The notes: generated by a model not told the origin, from the sequence alone. Numbered from the stretch's first letter, positions 1 to 8,513 are shown. The stretch is 33,814 nucleotides of DNA from Lactonifactor sp. BIOML-A5 (GCF_009677585.1 NZ_WKYV01000040.1:1-33814), one strand, 5' to 3'. Program-made: numbers and translations.

Positions 1-37
1 CCATTACACAAACTTTATTTGGAACGCAATTTGGTTA

Positions 38-81
38 ATAAAAGAAAACTGGCTCTGGGATACAAAGCCCAAAACCAGTTT
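38..81 (-). terminator. Rho-independent terminator of the 6S RNA transcript
   Basis: On the minus strand, arms AAACTGG (81-75) and CCAGTTT (52-46) enclose an inner GGG/CCC pairing and are followed by TTTTCTTTTATT. This is a standard intrinsic terminator for the transcript entering from the right. Confidence 0.6.
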
Positions 82-93
82 GTCTACAGTCTG

Positions 94-121
94 AAAGAGC
101 CATTAAAAATGGCTCTTTTTT
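94..121 (+). terminator. Terminator-like hairpin
   Basis: A perfect 11-bp stem (94-104 with 108-118) around AAA is followed on the plus strand by a short run of T. It could end a plus-strand gene lying left of the window. On the minus strand it lies just downstream of the 6S RNA and may mark its 3' side. Confidence 0.45.
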
Positions 122-139
122 ATCTTTTGTAACAGCTAT

Positions 140-339
140 CATTTGTAAACCCAGGATGCCGTTCCCTATCTTCTGACTCCTAGCTACTGCTAGGTGGGTT
201 TCCGCAACACCTCTTCTGTCTTCCGCTGCGCAATGACGGCCTGACATCTGAGGAGCAATGTAGGAATCCCGTTTAAAGTAAATGTAGGTTCAAAATGACA
301 GGAGTCATCGAACATCCCAGGAATTACTTTCTTTTCTTT
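140..339 (-). ncRNA. ssrS: 6S RNA (RNA polymerase regulator), probable
   Basis: No credible protein is encoded here, but the minus strand has the layout of 6S RNA. A sigma-A promoter sits directly upstream (-35 at 374-369, -10 at 351-346). The 5' part starts with CCTGGGATGTTCG, close to the start of known 6S RNAs. About 165 nt later comes CATCCTGGG (158-150), which pairs with it over nine positions including wobbles; flanking GTAA and TTAC extend the closing stem. The length of about 200 nt fits Firmicute 6S RNA. 6S RNA mimics an open promoter and holds sigma-A RNA polymerase in stationary phase. The ends are approximate and no covariance model was run. A short reading frame covering the segment resembles no protein family. 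Confidence 0.7.
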
Positions 340-345
340 GATTTT

Positions 346-374
346 ATTATACTCTAGTCTCCCGCATTTTTCAA
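346..374 (-). promoter_or_regulatory. Sigma-A promoter of the 6S RNA gene
   Basis: TTGAAA (374-369), a 17-nt spacer and a perfect TATAAT (351-346) on the minus strand. Transcription would start near 339, just before the 6S-like sequence. Confidence 0.65.
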
Positions 375-443
375 TATTAATACTTGAATTGATGTACCAA
401 TTTTTGTGAATATTGAGAATTTTCTACTTGAGGGCATTATGAA

Positions 444-466
444 AGCCCCCGGTATTCACCGGAGGC
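444..466 (-). terminator. Weak terminator-like hairpin after pckA
   Basis: AGCC-CCGGT pairs with ACCGG-GGCT around GAAT just past the pckA stop. Only three T follow, so termination may be inefficient or may need a factor. Confidence 0.4.
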
Positions 467-479
467 TCTGCTGTACGCA

Positions 480-2171
480 TTAGTTTAATTCATCTACTAC
501 TTTCTGAATAGCTGCCAGCGCATCGTCAGGAAGTTTATTGTAGCCTTCGTTCTTTTCAGCGAATGCTTTGATTTCATTTACACGGTCATTCATACGTGCT
601 TTCAGCTGTGTCACATATTCTGTGTCTTTCATGTCCGGAACAAAGCCTTCCCATTCAAAGATTTCGATGTCTGAGAACGGACCCCACTGTTTGAATTCTG
701 CTTTTTTCTCAACAATTGCTTCCAGGATTCCTAAGGTATCTTTTGGCTGTACCTTTTTGCCCATGAAATCACCTGTGTTGATGATATAGCAGTCTACATT
801 CTTCTCTTCCACCAGCTTTTTGAACTTAGAATAGTCATCAGCTAACGGATAGGTTCTGAATGGGTTAGCGTAAGGAACAACTACCAGCTTGTTCGGATCT
901 ACCCCTGGTGCCAGACGCTCTGCTGTGGAACGTTTAGTGGCAAGAGTTGCACCCATTACAGAAGCCAGGGAAGCGCCTTTTAACTTAACTACCGGAGGAA
1001 TGGTCGGGTCTTTCATAATCCAGAAGATAGCGTTAACCGGCTCGTCAATTTTATCCACACGGTTTGGCGCCCACAGTTTAGATTTGATGGCACGTCCGTT
1101 TCCGTTTCTGATATCTTCTGTTACTAACTGTACTTTGCCCTCATCATCTAAGGTTGCAGAGCAGTTCTGTGCAGTTAACAGGAATTTATTGTCAGGGCAT
1201 CCAGCAGGATAATCCTGTGTTTTATCGAAGTAAGTAGGCTCCAGGGCGATGGATGCACAGGTATCTGTGTTAATAATAAACGCATCGTCGTGAAGTACTT
1301 TAATTTCGTATTTTCCGTTATGTTTTGCGTGGGTCAAAGTGGATTTACCGGAACCTGACAGCCCGTATACAGATGCTACATATTTGGAACCGTCAGCCAG
1401 TGTGTACTCTTTCTGTCCGCCGTGGCAGGCTGCATATCCGTTGCGGTTGGCGATAGCCCATGCCATGGTCAGTGTACCTTTTTTATGTTCACCGAAATAT
1501 CTCATACCAAGGATGCAGGCACAGTTCTGATCGGTATTGAAGTAGCATAATGTCTGCGGATCACTTAAGCAGTCAAAATTCACACCCGGATGATCTACCG
1601 GTGACCACTGGGGATCAGAGAAAATAAAGATATCTGCCTCTTTGCCGTCTCCCACAGCTTTGGAGTTTTTATACATTTTTACGTATTCATCTGACATATA
1701 CTGGAAGTTCAGCATCCAGGAATACATAACATTTTCTTCTCCTTCCGGAATCAGAAGGTGAGCTTTAACCATAAATTCAGGATCCAGACCTACATATACT
1801 TCTGCATGGTACATAGTTTTCCAGCGGGCTTCATAGATAGCATCCATAGCCACTTTGTCCAGAGCCGCACAATCTACTCCGGGTTCTCCGGCAATACGGC
1901 GTGCTGCTGCATAACGTCCGGTGATGGCACCGTCATTAAATAATAATACCTTTGCATCTGGTTCCAGTCCAAATTCTTCGCCTCTATAAACCGGCATATC
2001 TGTAACAACTGTTCCAGGAGAGTTTTTGGCTAACTCATATGCCTCTTTTAATGTGTTAACTTTAACCACATTGTTACCGTAAAATGCAGCTTCAATGATG
2101 GAACGTGTTTTGCTGAATCCTGCCTTGCCAGCACCAATTTCATTAATTGGATAGTATGCTTTTGTTGACAT
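480..2171 (-). CDS. pckA: Phosphoenolpyruvate carboxykinase (ATP)
   Basis: A cytoplasmic enzyme interconverting oxaloacetate plus ATP with phosphoenolpyruvate, CO2 and ADP. In fermenting gut Clostridia it can run toward CO2 fixation and oxaloacetate; in gluconeogenesis it runs the other way. The 563-residue protein carries the ATP-PEPCK signatures: RGEEFG (63-68, substrate site), YFGEHKKG (225-232, metal and substrate region), the P-loop GLSGSGKST (270-278) and LHDDAF (293-298, metal-binding kinase-2 motif). It is slightly longer than the roughly 530-540 residues usual for the family. The ATG is preceded by AGGAGGA at good spacing. It is monocistronic, with its own promoter and a possible Rex operator. 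Identification is firm; flux direction is inference. Confidence 0.96.
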   Translation of the reverse strand: MSTKAYYPINEIGAGKAGFSKTRSIIEAAFYGNNVVKVNTLKEAYELAKNSPGTVVTDMPVYRGEEFGLEPDAKVLLFNDGAITGRYAAARRIAGEPGVDCAALDKVAMDAIYEARWKTMYHAEVYVGLDPEFMVKAHLLIPEGEENVMYSWMLNFQYMSDEYVKMYKNSKAVGDGKEADIFIFSDPQWSPVDHPGVNFDCLSDPQTLCYFNTDQNCACILGMRYFGEHKKGTLTMAWAIANRNGYAACHGGQKEYTLADGSKYVASVYGLSGSGKSTLTHAKHNGKYEIKVLHDDAFIINTDTCASIALEPTYFDKTQDYPAGCPDNKFLLTAQNCSATLDDEGKVQLVTEDIRNGNGRAIKSKLWAPNRVDKIDEPVNAIFWIMKDPTIPPVVKLKGASLASVMGATLATKRSTAERLAPGVDPNKLVVVPYANPFRTYPLADDYSKFKKLVEEKNVDCYIINTGDFMGKKVQPKDTLGILEAIVEKKAEFKQWGPFSDIEIFEWEGFVPDMKDTEYVTQLKARMNDRVNEIKAFAEKNEGYNKLPDDALAAIQKVVDELN

Positions 2172-2204
2172 GTTATGTCCTCCTTTTTCTCCAAAATCAA
2201 ACCT

Positions 2205-2233
2205 ATTATCTCATTTTCCTCTTACGGTGTCAA
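2205..2233 (-). promoter_or_regulatory. pckA promoter
   Basis: A consensus TTGACA (2233-2228), 17-nt spacer and GATAAT (2210-2205) on the minus strand, about 34 nt from the pckA start. Confidence 0.65.
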
Positions 2234-2244
2234 TACTTTAACAA
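2227..2244 (-). promoter_or_regulatory. Candidate Rex (NADH-sensing repressor) operator
   Basis: TTGTTAAAGTATTGACAC matches the Rex consensus TTGTTAANNNNTTAACAA at 12 of 14 defined positions and covers the -35 box of the pckA promoter, where a repressor would block polymerase. The match was made by eye; no binding model was run. Confidence 0.4.
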
Positions 2245-2496
2245 ACGATTTCGAATTATTTTCGCAAGATGAATTATTTTTATATGCATATTACCTAAAT
2301 TAGTCCACTTTATCCGGGCGTCTCGTATATGAATGTCTTATCAGGGTTTGAAACGGCCAATCGGCTATTTTAAAGTAAATATTTACATACTTCCCTGGCT
2401 GTATCTATTTTTTCAAACCAATCGTCAGACAATTGATGTAAATGAGTGAAATGAATTATTTTTGTGTCTGTCCTGCATTTTAACGGTAAACACAAA
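2245..2496. other. Intergenic spacer between thrC and pckA
   Basis: An AT-rich spacer upstream of the pckA promoter and downstream of the thrC terminator. I see no gene, RNA motif or repeat in it. Confidence 0.5.
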
Positions 2497-2528
2497 GAGA
2501 TGTCCGGATCATTACCCCCGGACATCTC
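2497..2528 (-). terminator. thrC terminator
   Basis: A perfect 11-bp stem, GAGATGTCCGG pairing with CCGGACATCTC, lies 9 nt after the thrC stop and is followed on the minus strand by TTTGTGTTT. Confidence 0.7.
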
Positions 2529-2536
2529 CTGTTTTC

Positions 2537-4024
2537 TTATATTCCCAGAATTTTTTTAACAATCTTTGGCATCTCTTCTACTTCCACTGTAGTATTGTGG
2601 AGCACCGGAGCGGTACGGATTTCTTCGATGGCATTGGGCACCGGTGTATTGGAAATCTTTGACAGTTCATCCACCAATTCAAAATCCCCCATGGAAGCAT
2701 ACTTCTCATCAATGGCTTCCATTACGCTTCTCGTGAATTTGTACGGACTGGCGGTAGAAGCGATTACCGTCTTTTTCCCGTCTTTTGTCTCTTCTTTGTA
2801 TTTTTCATAGACAGCTGCCGCTACCGCTGTATGTGTATCAATCACATAACCAGTATCCTCATAGATTCTTTTAATTGTCTCTGCTGTCTCTTTCTCAGAT
2901 GCATAATTCCCATAAAAATCTTTCAGTTCTTCCAGCATCTCACCGGTTATGGTATATTTCCCTTCCGTTTTTAAGCTGTCCATAAACTCCTGATTCTTTT
3001 TTGCATCATTCCCGGTTAGGCGGAAAATGAGGCGTTCCAGATTACTGGAGATAAGAATATCCATGGAAGGAGAGGATGTCAGAATAAACGCCCTGTTCTT
3101 GTCATAAGTTCCTGTGCGGAAAAAGTCAAACAAAACCTTATTGTCATTGGAAGCACAGATCAGTTTATCAATTGGAAGCCCCATATTCTTGGCATAAAAA
3201 GCAGCCAGAATATTTCCAAAATTACCCGTGGGCACTACCACATTAATTTTCTCATCTTTTTCAATTTCACCGTTGCCGTACAATGTCGCATAAGCATAAA
3301 CATAATACACAATCTGGGGCACAAGGCGTCCGATATTTATTGAGTTGGCAGATGAAAACTGGAACCCTGCTGCGGCCAGTTCTTCTGTCATATTCTTGTC
3401 ATTAAAAATATTCTTAACCCCTGTCTGAGCATCGTCGAAGTTACCGTGGATACTTACAACATAAGTGTTATTACCTTTCTGGGTAACCATCTGCTTCTCC
3501 TGAATAGGGCTCACTCCGTCTTTGGGATAAAATACTATTATTTTTGTACCCGGGACATCAGCAAATCCGGCCATCGCCGCTTTTCCTGTATCCCCTGAAG
3601 TTGCCGTAAGAATCACAATCTCATTCTCTACATGATTCTTTTTGGCTGAAGTAGTTAAAAGGTATGGTAAGATGGAGAGCGCCATATCTTTAAAAGCAAT
3701 TGTAGATCCATGGAACAGTTCCAGATAATATGCCCCGTCGGACTTCGCCAAAGGTGCTATTACTTCTGTATCAAACTTTTTATCGTATGCCCGGGCAATA
3801 CAGTCCTTCAGTTCATCCTCTGTGAAATCCGTCAGGAATTTGCTCATAACCGTATACGCTACCTCCTGGTAGGTCATCCCTGATAAAGTTTCGATATCCG
3901 TGTCAAGGGCAGGTATCTGCGTGGGGACAAACAGTCCTCCGTCCTCAGAAAGTCCTTTTAAGATTGCGGCAGATGCCGGCACTGTCTCATTGTTACCCCT
4001 TGTGCTTTTGTATAAAATCTCCAT
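2537..4024 (-). CDS. thrC: Threonine synthase
   Basis: A PLP enzyme converting O-phosphohomoserine and water to threonine and phosphate, the last step of threonine synthesis. The protein has the fold-type II core with the PLP lysine in STIAFKDMALS (about residue 112 from this start) and glycine-rich phosphate-binding segments TATSGDTGKAA and VVPTGNFGN. A length near 495 residues fits the long bacterial/yeast-type ThrC. An ATG three codons upstream (4033) overlaps AAAAGGA with almost no spacing. The ATG at 4024 has AAAGGA about 9 nt upstream, so I prefer it. It is a single-gene unit with its own promoter and terminator; no hom or thrB lies nearby. Confidence 0.95.
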   Translation of the reverse strand: MEILYKSTRGNNETVPASAAILKGLSEDGGLFVPTQIPALDTDIETLSGMTYQEVAYTVMSKFLTDFTEDELKDCIARAYDKKFDTEVIAPLAKSDGAYYLELFHGSTIAFKDMALSILPYLLTTSAKKNHVENEIVILTATSGDTGKAAMAGFADVPGTKIIVFYPKDGVSPIQEKQMVTQKGNNTYVVSIHGNFDDAQTGVKNIFNDKNMTEELAAAGFQFSSANSINIGRLVPQIVYYVYAYATLYGNGEIEKDEKINVVVPTGNFGNILAAFYAKNMGLPIDKLICASNDNKVLFDFFRTGTYDKNRAFILTSSPSMDILISSNLERLIFRLTGNDAKKNQEFMDSLKTEGKYTITGEMLEELKDFYGNYASEKETAETIKRIYEDTGYVIDTHTAVAAAVYEKYKEETKDGKKTVIASTASPYKFTRSVMEAIDEKYASMGDFELVDELSKISNTPVPNAIEEIRTAPVLHNTTVEVEEMPKIVKKILGI

Positions 4025-4122
4025 GTTTTCCATTCCTTTTCTATGTATTCATTATTGTTGCGCATCCCTGAAAATATCTACCGGAATGATTCCCAGGGCA
4101 TAAGGTGTTCATTGCATGTTAA

Positions 4123-4151
4123 AGTATACCATAGGAATTTCTTCCTTACAA
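4123..4151 (-). promoter_or_regulatory. thrC promoter
   Basis: TTGTAA (4151-4146), 17-nt spacer and TATACT (4128-4123) on the minus strand, about 100 nt from the start codon. Confidence 0.55.
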
Positions 4152-4161
4152 GTAGGAAAGG

Positions 4162-4191
4162 AAAGGACGCCTGCCTTCAGGTACGCCCTTT
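4162..4191 (-). terminator. Terminator after the cell-wall hydrolase gene
   Basis: AAAGGGCGTACCTG pairs with CAGGCGTCCTTT around AAGG just past the stop, and is followed by TTTCCTTTCCT on the minus strand. Confidence 0.6.
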
Positions 4192-4196
4192 CCCTC

Positions 4197-5042
4197 TTAT
4201 TCTGTCTCATCGTCAGGATAAGTATAAAAATCATGAACTCCATACTTAAAGAGTTTCTTCAAATCCTTGTCAAACCATTCAACATTTTTCTTTTCAGCCT
4301 GTTCCTTTGCTACAAAGAATAAAGCACCTTTGGAATAATCTTCTCCGTCTATAGCTCTGTTTACTGCCTCTCTCGTAGTATCAGAGACTGTAACCGTATG
4401 TATTCTTCCGTCAGAGGTAGGGGAAAACTGAGGTTTTCCTGCAACCTTTTCCCATACAACCTTTGTCACCGTATCCGGAAATCTGGAATCCTTTACGCGG
4501 TTAAAGATTACATTGGCAACCAGGATACGACCTCTCATATCTTCACCGCCTGCCTCCGCTTCCACAATAGACAGAAGTGTCTCATAGTCATGATCCGTCA
4601 TACGCATCCTGTCTTCCACCACATCCACGGAATGATCTCCCAGATATTCCACACTGGTAGCCACTTCTTCTCCCACTTCAATCCTGGATTCCCTGGTCTG
4701 TGTTGCCGTCCGCTGACCTACCAGAACCGCCTCATAGGAGGTTCCTATTCGGCCGACAGTATTATTCGTATTCTGTGTAACCAGAACTCCTGAGATAATT
4801 CCCCCCAGTCCGGATAAAGCTTCCTCTTCCTCCGGTTCTTTCTCCTCCTGGGAAGGATTATCCTTTTCAGCCGCCGCATACACTGCATTCTTTCCTCCGC
4901 TGCCTAGTGCATTGGACGTAAAGGCAATTGCGGCAACCGCTACTGAGCCAACCAATATGACTGCACAGGACCTGCGCTTCTTTTTTGTAATTTTTTCTGC
5001 CAGAAACTGAAAACCGTACAGCAGATTTCTGATTAGTTCCAT
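4197..5042 (-). CDS. Membrane-anchored SleB/CwlJ-type cell wall hydrolase
   Basis: Probably a peptidoglycan hydrolase. A basic cytoplasmic start (KKKRR) and one membrane segment (AVILVGSVAVAAIAF, about residues 27-41) put the rest outside the cell. An acidic linker of about 20 residues follows (PSQEEKEPEEEE). The C-terminal ~125 residues form a Hydrolase_2 domain: LLSIVEAEAGGEDMRGRILVANVIFNRV, with the likely catalytic Glu in VEAEA, then FSP and ALFFV. Family members act as spore-cortex lytic enzymes or vegetative hydrolases; with this N-terminal anchor a vegetative role is equally possible. A TTG at 5090 would lengthen the frame but has no ribosome site. ATG 5042 has AAGGA 8 nt upstream and is preferred. 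Confidence 0.8.
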   Translation of the reverse strand: MELIRNLLYGFQFLAEKITKKKRRSCAVILVGSVAVAAIAFTSNALGSGGKNAVYAAAEKDNPSQEEKEPEEEEALSGLGGIISGVLVTQNTNNTVGRIGTSYEAVLVGQRTATQTRESRIEVGEEVATSVEYLGDHSVDVVEDRMRMTDHDYETLLSIVEAEAGGEDMRGRILVANVIFNRVKDSRFPDTVTKVVWEKVAGKPQFSPTSDGRIHTVTVSDTTREAVNRAIDGEDYSKGALFFVAKEQAEKKNVEWFDKDLKKLFKYGVHDFYTYPDDETE

Positions 5043-5109
5043 AAGCTGGTTCCTTAACCTCTTCCTCAGTAAGATATCAACAAGTTCCAAAATAAGTGAT
5101 TGTTTTAAA

Positions 5110-5139
5110 ATTATAAAATAATAACTTGGTATTCGTCAA
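5110..5139 (-). promoter_or_regulatory. Promoter of the hydrolase gene
   Basis: TTGACG (5139-5134), 18-nt spacer and consensus TATAAT (5115-5110) on the minus strand, about 65 nt upstream of ATG 5042. Confidence 0.6.
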
Positions 5140-5238
5140 TATCTAAGGAAATTTTTCAGCCATATTGCACAAAATTCAATAGATTATTTCCAGGTATTTT
5201 TAGAGGTATTTCACAAAGTTTTCAGCAAATTTAGACAT

Positions 5239-6897
5239 TTACCGATTGTTGATTGCTGTTACCAGGGCATCGATGGAAGCCCGGATAATATCCGGATCCA
5301 CCCCTGCTCCCCAGGCCAGAGAACCGTCTGGTTTTCTGATTCCCACATAGGCGATGGCTTTGGAGCTGGAGCTTTGCTCTAAGGCATGTTCCTGATACGT
5401 TACCAGATCGTATTTCAGCCCATACGCCTTCTTAAGCGCATTGCTTACCGCATTGAGACGTCCGTTTCCGGCCGCTTCTGTCACTGACTTCTGGCTTCCA
5501 GCAAAGGTTGAAGTCACTGTGGTTGTAATCCCCCCGTCTGTCTGCTGGAAATGAACTTCGTGAATATTCAGCGGCTCTACAACGTTCTCGAAAGTTTTCT
5601 TGAATAATTCGAATATCTCCTCCGGCATAAGCTCCTTGTGCGTATGATCGGACACTGCTTTTGCCGCGTATCCCATCGCCTCTCTCATCTTGGCGGGCAG
5701 ATTCAAACCAAACTTTGTCTCAAGAATATAGCCTACGCCGCCCTTTCCGGACTGGCTGTTGATGCGGATAACATCGGCATCGTAATTTCTGCCCAAATCT
5801 TTGGGATCGATTGGAAGATAGGGTACGGTCCAGTGTTTGGGATCTTTCTCCTCCAGCCATTTCATTCCCTTTGCAATCGCATCCTGGTGGGAACCGGAGA
5901 ATGCCGCAAATACCAGCGCGCCGCTGTAGGGCCTGCGCTCGTCAATATGCATTCCTGTATATTCCTCGTACTGCTCACAGATCTCAACCATGTTGGAGAA
6001 ATCAAGCTCCGGATCCACGCCCTGAGAATACATATTCAGAGCCAGGGTCACAATATCCACGTTGCCGGTTCTCTCACCGTTTCCGAATAATGTCCCTTCC
6101 ACCCTGTCCGCTCCGGCTAAAACGCCCATCTCCGCATCCGCTACGCCGCAGCCCCGGTCATTGTGAGGATGTATGGACAGGATTACATTCTCCCTGTATT
6201 TCATATTCTCACTCAGGTACTCAATCTGGCTGGCGTACACATGGGGCATAGAGTGCTGTACCGTAACAGGAAGATTTATTATCGCCTTTTTATCCGGGGT
6301 TGGCTGCCAGATGTCAAGAACCGCATTGCACACTTCCAGGGCATATTCGGGCTCTGTTCCGGTAAAGCTCTCAGGACTGTATTCAAACAGGAAATTTCCC
6401 TCTGTCTCCTCTGCCAGTTCCTTCAGGAGAGCTGCGCCGTCCACTGCAATTTTCAGGATCTCTTCTTTTGATTTTTTAAATACCTGCTCCCTCTGCGCTA
6501 CGGAAGTAGAATTATATACGTGTACAACGGCTTTTTTGGCCCCTTTTAAAGCCTCAAAGGTTTTTTTGATAATATGTTCCCTTGCCTGTGTCAAAACCTG
6601 AATAGTAACATCATCAGGTATTAAATCCTGCTCAATCAATGCTCTCAAAAACTGGTATTCCGTCTCTGAAGCTGCCGGGAATCCAACCTCAATCTCTTTA
6701 AACCCAATTCTAACAAGCAGTTTAAAAAAATCTATTTTCTGTTCCAGGCTCATGGGAATCACAAGCGCCTGATTTCCGTCTCTAAGATCCACACTGCACC
6801 AAACAGGTGCCTTGTCAATGTACTCCTTCTCTGCCCACTTCATACATTTCACCGGCGGCATAAAATATTGTCTGGTATACTTGCTGCAATTTGTCAT
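5239..6897 (-). CDS. leuA: 2-isopropylmalate synthase
   Basis: Condenses acetyl-CoA with 2-ketoisovalerate to 2-isopropylmalate, the first committed step of leucine synthesis. The 552-residue protein is the long LeuA type. It has the catalytic/metal motif DLRDGNQ (37-43), HPHNDRG (243-249, metal ligands) and GNGERTGN (272-279), followed by a C-terminal LeuA regulatory domain. That domain usually binds leucine for feedback inhibition. The frame is open further upstream through the leader terminator, but ATG 6897 with GGGAGG 8 nt ahead is clearly the start. Expression is controlled by the Leu T-box leader directly upstream. leuC and leuD lie 1.1 kb away in their own unit; leuB is not in the window. 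Confidence 0.96.
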   Translation of the reverse strand: MTNCSKYTRQYFMPPVKCMKWAEKEYIDKAPVWCSVDLRDGNQALVIPMSLEQKIDFFKLLVRIGFKEIEVGFPAASETEYQFLRALIEQDLIPDDVTIQVLTQAREHIIKKTFEALKGAKKAVVHVYNSTSVAQREQVFKKSKEEILKIAVDGAALLKELAEETEGNFLFEYSPESFTGTEPEYALEVCNAVLDIWQPTPDKKAIINLPVTVQHSMPHVYASQIEYLSENMKYRENVILSIHPHNDRGCGVADAEMGVLAGADRVEGTLFGNGERTGNVDIVTLALNMYSQGVDPELDFSNMVEICEQYEEYTGMHIDERRPYSGALVFAAFSGSHQDAIAKGMKWLEEKDPKHWTVPYLPIDPKDLGRNYDADVIRINSQSGKGGVGYILETKFGLNLPAKMREAMGYAAKAVSDHTHKELMPEEIFELFKKTFENVVEPLNIHEVHFQQTDGGITTTVTSTFAGSQKSVTEAAGNGRLNAVSNALKKAYGLKYDLVTYQEHALEQSSSSKAIAYVGIRKPDGSLAWGAGVDPDIIRASIDALVTAINNR

Positions 6898-6929
6898 AGT
6901 AATATCCTCCCTGATTTTTATTTTTTGAT

Positions 6930-7230
6930 AAAAGAAAAAGCCCTCCGTTCTATCCCGGCATTCATTGCCTGATAGAGACGAAAGACTGCTAACTGTCCTA
7001 CGCGGTACCACTCTATTTTATGAAGTATCTTCATACGCTCTGCAAGATACGGGTCACTGCAATGACCTTATATCTCTCCCTGAATAACGGTCGGGCTCCG
7101 TCTGCGTCTACTTTTCCTTAGAATTTCGGGCAGCCGCTCGGAGGCGAGTTCAGATCATTCTCTCTGCTGCTTTCCACCTGCCAGCAGCTCTCTGTCATCG
7201 AAAATAAACTTACTATTCCTCTTCATCGCT
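6930..7230 (-). promoter_or_regulatory. T-box leader, leucine (CTC specifier)
   Basis: A leucyl-tRNA-sensing leader. The T-box core GAGTGGTACCGCG is at 7014-7002. The terminator stem (about 6987-6941, CTCTATC paired with GATAG) is followed by CTTTTTCTTTT. Stem I carries GATGAAGAGGA near 7227-7217, AGAGAGCTGC, GGTGGAAAGCAGC and the specifier stretch CTGAACTCGCC. The codon after GAA is CTC (7148-7146), which is leucine and matches leuA. Uncharged tRNA-Leu would stabilise the antiterminator and switch on leuA. Confidence 0.93.
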
Positions 7231-7256
7231 TTTTCTTATATCAATCTATAGAATAT

Positions 7257-7285
7257 AAGATAACATTTCTCCCATCCATTGTCAA
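7257..7285 (-). promoter_or_regulatory. Promoter of the leuA T-box transcript
   Basis: TTGACA (7285-7280), 17-nt spacer and TATCTT (7262-7257) on the minus strand, just ahead of stem I. Confidence 0.65.
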
Positions 7286-7314
7286 TCTTTTTTCTAAAAA
7301 TGGGTACAAAAAAA

Positions 7315-7388
7315 TCGGGGCAACAGGATTTGAACCTGCGACCTCACGGCCCCCAGCCGTGCGCGCTACCAAGCTACGCCATACCCCG
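7315..7388 (-). tRNA. tRNA-Pro (GGG)
   Basis: A full cloverleaf of 74 nt. The acceptor CGGGGTA pairs with TGCCCCG, the anticodon stem CACGG/CCGTG holds loop CTGGGGG with anticodon GGG, and the T arm contains GGTTCAAATCC. No CCA is encoded. A run of seven T directly after the discriminator A probably ends the transcript. Confidence 0.95.
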
Positions 7389-7450
7389 ATATGTGTCAGT
7401 GTCTCTTATCTGACCCTGACTACTATACACTATTTTGTTGTGCTTGTCAA

Positions 7451-7524
7451 TAGCGAGAAAGGGATTTGAACCCCCGACACTGCGGGTATGAACCGCATGC
7501 TCTAGCCAACTGAGCTATCTCGCC
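7451..7524 (-). tRNA. tRNA-Met (CAT), elongator type
   Basis: A 74-nt cloverleaf with GGCGAGA/TCTCGCT acceptor (G1-U72 wobble), D arm AGCTCAGTTGGCTAGAGC and anticodon loop TTCATAC with CAT. The T arm has GGTTCAAATCC. The arm layout resembles elongator Met rather than initiator; a lysidine-modified Ile(CAT) tRNA is less likely but cannot be excluded by eye. No CCA is encoded. It is co-oriented with and 62 nt upstream of tRNA-Pro. Confidence 0.93.
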
Positions 7525-7558
7525 ACACCGCTTCTGGACTACCAGAGCGAACTTCCAT

Positions 7559-7588
7559 ATATTATCATTATTTGCCTTATTTTGTCAA
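7559..7588 (-). promoter_or_regulatory. Promoter of the Met-Pro tRNA unit
   Basis: TTGACA (7588-7583), 18-nt spacer and TAATAT (7564-7559) on the minus strand, 35 nt from the Met tRNA. Confidence 0.55.
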
Positions 7589-7664
7589 TAGTTTTTCTAA
7601 ATTTTTTTATCTTTTCCTCTTCTTATTTTTCTACTATAATAAAAAGCAAAAAGGAGAATGTACT

Positions 7665-7925
7665 ATGATAAATCCATCTGCTGAAGAATTGCTGAATTTC
7701 TTCAATTATACTATGAAGCTTCAGGGTCTGTCCCCTGAGAATGCAGCAGCCCGGATGGGTATAGAACCCCAGGTCCTCCTGCGTCTGCTTTCCGATTCCA
7801 GCCTGACATTTCAGCAAGCTGTACGCATAGCCAGTGCTATAAACTGCCAAATTCAGGTGGAAGATAAAAGGAACGGGAAGGAAAAGGAATTTACTTGTAA
7901 GTCATACGCACCATTTAGTAAGTAA
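7665..7925 (+). CDS. Small HTH-like protein (86 aa), function unknown
   Basis: One of two plus-strand genes. Residues 1-65 read like a short helix-turn-helix domain of XRE type (NYTMKLQGLSPENAAARMGIEPQVLLRLLSDSSLTFQQAVRIASAI), followed by a basic tail. It may bind DNA or regulate a neighbour, but no target is evident. ATG 7665 has AAGGAG 8 nt upstream and TATAAT (7635-7640) further up with only a poor -35. The frame is open upstream of this ATG but would give a hydrophobic run with no ribosome site. It ends just before a shared terminator with leuD. Confidence 0.7.
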   Translation: MINPSAEELLNFFNYTMKLQGLSPENAAARMGIEPQVLLRLLSDSSLTFQQAVRIASAINCQIQVEDKRNGKEKEFTCKSYAPFSK

Positions 7926-7930
7926 AACTT

Positions 7931-8005
7931 TCTCTGCGTATGCGGACAGCGCTTCGGGAGGGATTCCTGTTTCCCGCCCGAAGCAACCGGCCCATAACGC
8001 AGAGA
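7931..8005. terminator. Bidirectional terminator between the HTH gene and leuD
   Basis: Nested inverted repeats: TCTCTGCGTA (7931-7940) with ACGCAGAGA (7997-8005), and GCTTCGGG (7951-7958) with CCCGAAGC (7977-7984). They sit between convergent genes. The minus-strand side is followed by AAAGTTTTAC. Confidence 0.6.
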
Positions 8006-8018
8006 GCCGCCTTAATCA

Positions 8019-8501
8019 TTATTGATTAATATAATTAATCAGCCCCTCTGCCTTTATAATCTTCTGCATAAAAGGCGGAAACGCCTGCCCTTTATATTCC
8101 GTCCCCTTTGTCTTATCATAAATCATTCCACTGTCGAAATCTACCTCAACCTCATCGCCGTTTTCTATTGCTTTAGCTGCCTCAGGGCATTCAATAATAG
8201 GCAGTCCGATATTAATGGAATTTCTGTAAAAAATGCGGGCAAAGGTTTCGGCGATCACGCAGCTTACGCCTGCTGCTTTTATGGCGATGGGCGCATGTTC
8301 CCTGGAAGAACCGCATCCAAAGTTTTTATTTGCCACAATAATATCACCCTTATTGACTTTGTTCACAAACTCCTGGTCAATATCCTCCATACAGTGTGTA
8401 GCCAGTTCTGCAGGGTCAGAAGAATTCAGATATCTGGCGGGAATGATTACATCTGTGTCTACATTGTCACCGTATTTAAAAACTGTTCCGTTTGCTTTCA
8501 T
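8019..8501 (-). CDS. leuD: 3-isopropylmalate dehydratase, small subunit
   Basis: The swivel-domain subunit that with LeuC isomerises 2-isopropylmalate to 3-isopropylmalate. At 160 residues it is the short LeuD type. It has the family signature [10 protein letters not shown] (61-70) and the segment [21 protein letters not shown] 8501 has AGGAGGAG just upstream and lies 12 nt after the leuC stop, so the two subunits are cotranscribed. A member of the wider homoaconitase family is the only real alternative; neighbouring leuA and ilv genes favour leucine synthesis. Confidence 0.94.
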   Translation of the reverse strand: MKANGTVFKYGDNVDTDVIIPARYLNSSDPAELATHCMEDIDQEFVNKVNKGDIIVANKNFGCGSSREHAPIAIKAAGVSCVIAETFARIFYRNSINIGLPIIECPEAAKAIENGDEVEVDFDSGMIYDKTKGTEYKGQAFPPFMQKIIKAEGLINYINQ

Positions 8502-8513
8502 CTTTATCTCCTC

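Noticed and set aside
35..247. 70-residue minus-strand reading frame
   Set aside because: It lies inside the 6S RNA-like transcript and its terminator, has no ribosome site and no family resemblance.
6898..7011. N-terminal extension of LeuA through the leader
   Set aside because: It is made of T-box terminator sequence; the ATG at 6897 has the ribosome site.
7315..7524. tRNA genes considered as an integration (att) site
   Set aside because: No integrase gene and no duplicated tRNA 3' end is visible nearby.
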